This document shows, piece after piece, positions 63,973-64,000 of a stretch of DNA of 64,000 bases; the first letter of the stretch is position 1, and every line of letters begins with the position of its first letter. Below the pieces are notes generated by a model. The model searched no databases and was not told the origin of the DNA. It worked only from the letters and a program-made list of their open reading frames with translations. Made by a program: the position numbers and the translations under genes. Source of the DNA: a virus; IMG/VR virus record IMGVR_UViG_3300048592_001391, positions 1-64,000 of that record; one strand, 5' to 3'.

Positions 63973-64000
63973 CACGCTCTCTGTGACTGTCATTCCGCAC

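Larger units (their letters stand above)
1..64000. repeat. Highly iterated palindrome ACGGCCGT across the whole window
   Basis: The octamer ACGGCCGT, often extended to TACGGCCGTA, GACGGCCGTC or GTACGGCCGTAC, recurs in genes and spacers. I counted about 39 copies between 40 and 50 kb, so roughly 250 in the window; a given octamer is expected about once in 64 kb. In coding frames it gives Thr-Ala-Val, (Asn/Asp/Tyr)-Gly-Arg or Arg-Pro, which explains the odd frequency of these tripeptides in unrelated proteins. Several pairs in spacers form hairpins. It resembles HIP1 of cyanobacteria (GCGATCGC) in style but not in sequence. Confidence 0.97.

Noticed and set aside
1-64000. CRISPR array because of the many short repeats
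   Set aside because: ACGGCCGT copies have no constant spacing, no constant repeat length beyond 8-12 bases, and lie mostly inside genes in all frames.

Overview
The window looks like a long stretch of a tailed-phage genome (siphovirus-like: long tape measure, no sheath gene seen). It is moderately GC-rich, and almost every gene lies on the minus strand in tightly overlapping ATGA/TAATG strings. The exception is a two-gene plus-strand operon at 40.1-41.4 kb. No integrase, DNA polymerase, primase or tRNA gene was recognised. The host cannot be fixed from sequence alone. Ala/Thr-rich lipoproteins and the style of the lysis proteins would fit a Chloroflexota-like or other filamentous environmental bacterium, but that is a guess. 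The most striking property is an 8-bp palindrome, ACGGCCGT, about every 250 bp on average in genes and spacers (about 39 copies counted by eye at 40-50 kb), comparable in style to the cyanobacterial HIP1 repeat.

Layout in the minus (transcription) direction. 39.9-28.0 kb is packaging and head: small terminase, terminase large subunit, portal, MuF-like head protein, a strong promoter with a ~217-nt leader ending in a terminator, a 2H-phosphoesterase/prohead-protease/scaffold fusion, decoration protein, major capsid protein, head-tail connectors, tail tube, and tail chaperones with a -1 slippery site. 27.7-17.8 kb is the tail: tape measure, two large tail-tip proteins, a LamG protein and a fibre-like protein. 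17.7-12.7 kb is lysis: Pro/Thr repeat protein, coiled-coil membrane protein, metallophosphoesterase, LLH-type holin and GH25 lysin, closed by an intrinsic terminator at 12.64 kb.

12.3-8.3 kb holds a ribbon-helix-helix-like regulator with a leaderless promoter, a convergent plus-strand small-RNA candidate, two predicted lipoproteins (one a membrane-anchored FtsK/HerA-like ATPase) and a 13-copy TGCGAT iteron-like array. 8.2-0 kb is one operon from a good sigma70 promoter: three proteins with HARP-like repeats, a SNF2-family helicase, an IbrA/IbrB (PAPS-reductase/ParB) pair and phage hypotheticals.

64-42 kb is an accessory and DNA-metabolism region of many small genes: Mom-like protein, TGT/DpdA-like protein beside a DUF6884-like protein, three adenine-methylase relatives, ParB-like and HTH regulators, PD-(D/E)XK nuclease, dCTP deaminase, ASCH-like protein, LexA-like HTH and many small zinc ribbons. 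One zinc ribbon has an in-frame TGA exactly where a conserved Cys codon belongs. A direct repeat GTTCC-N5-GTTCC (minus orientation) lies just upstream of many transcription units and is the best candidate for a phage-specific control element.

Functions come from reading motifs by eye. No searches were run, and all homology statements are recall plus pattern matching.
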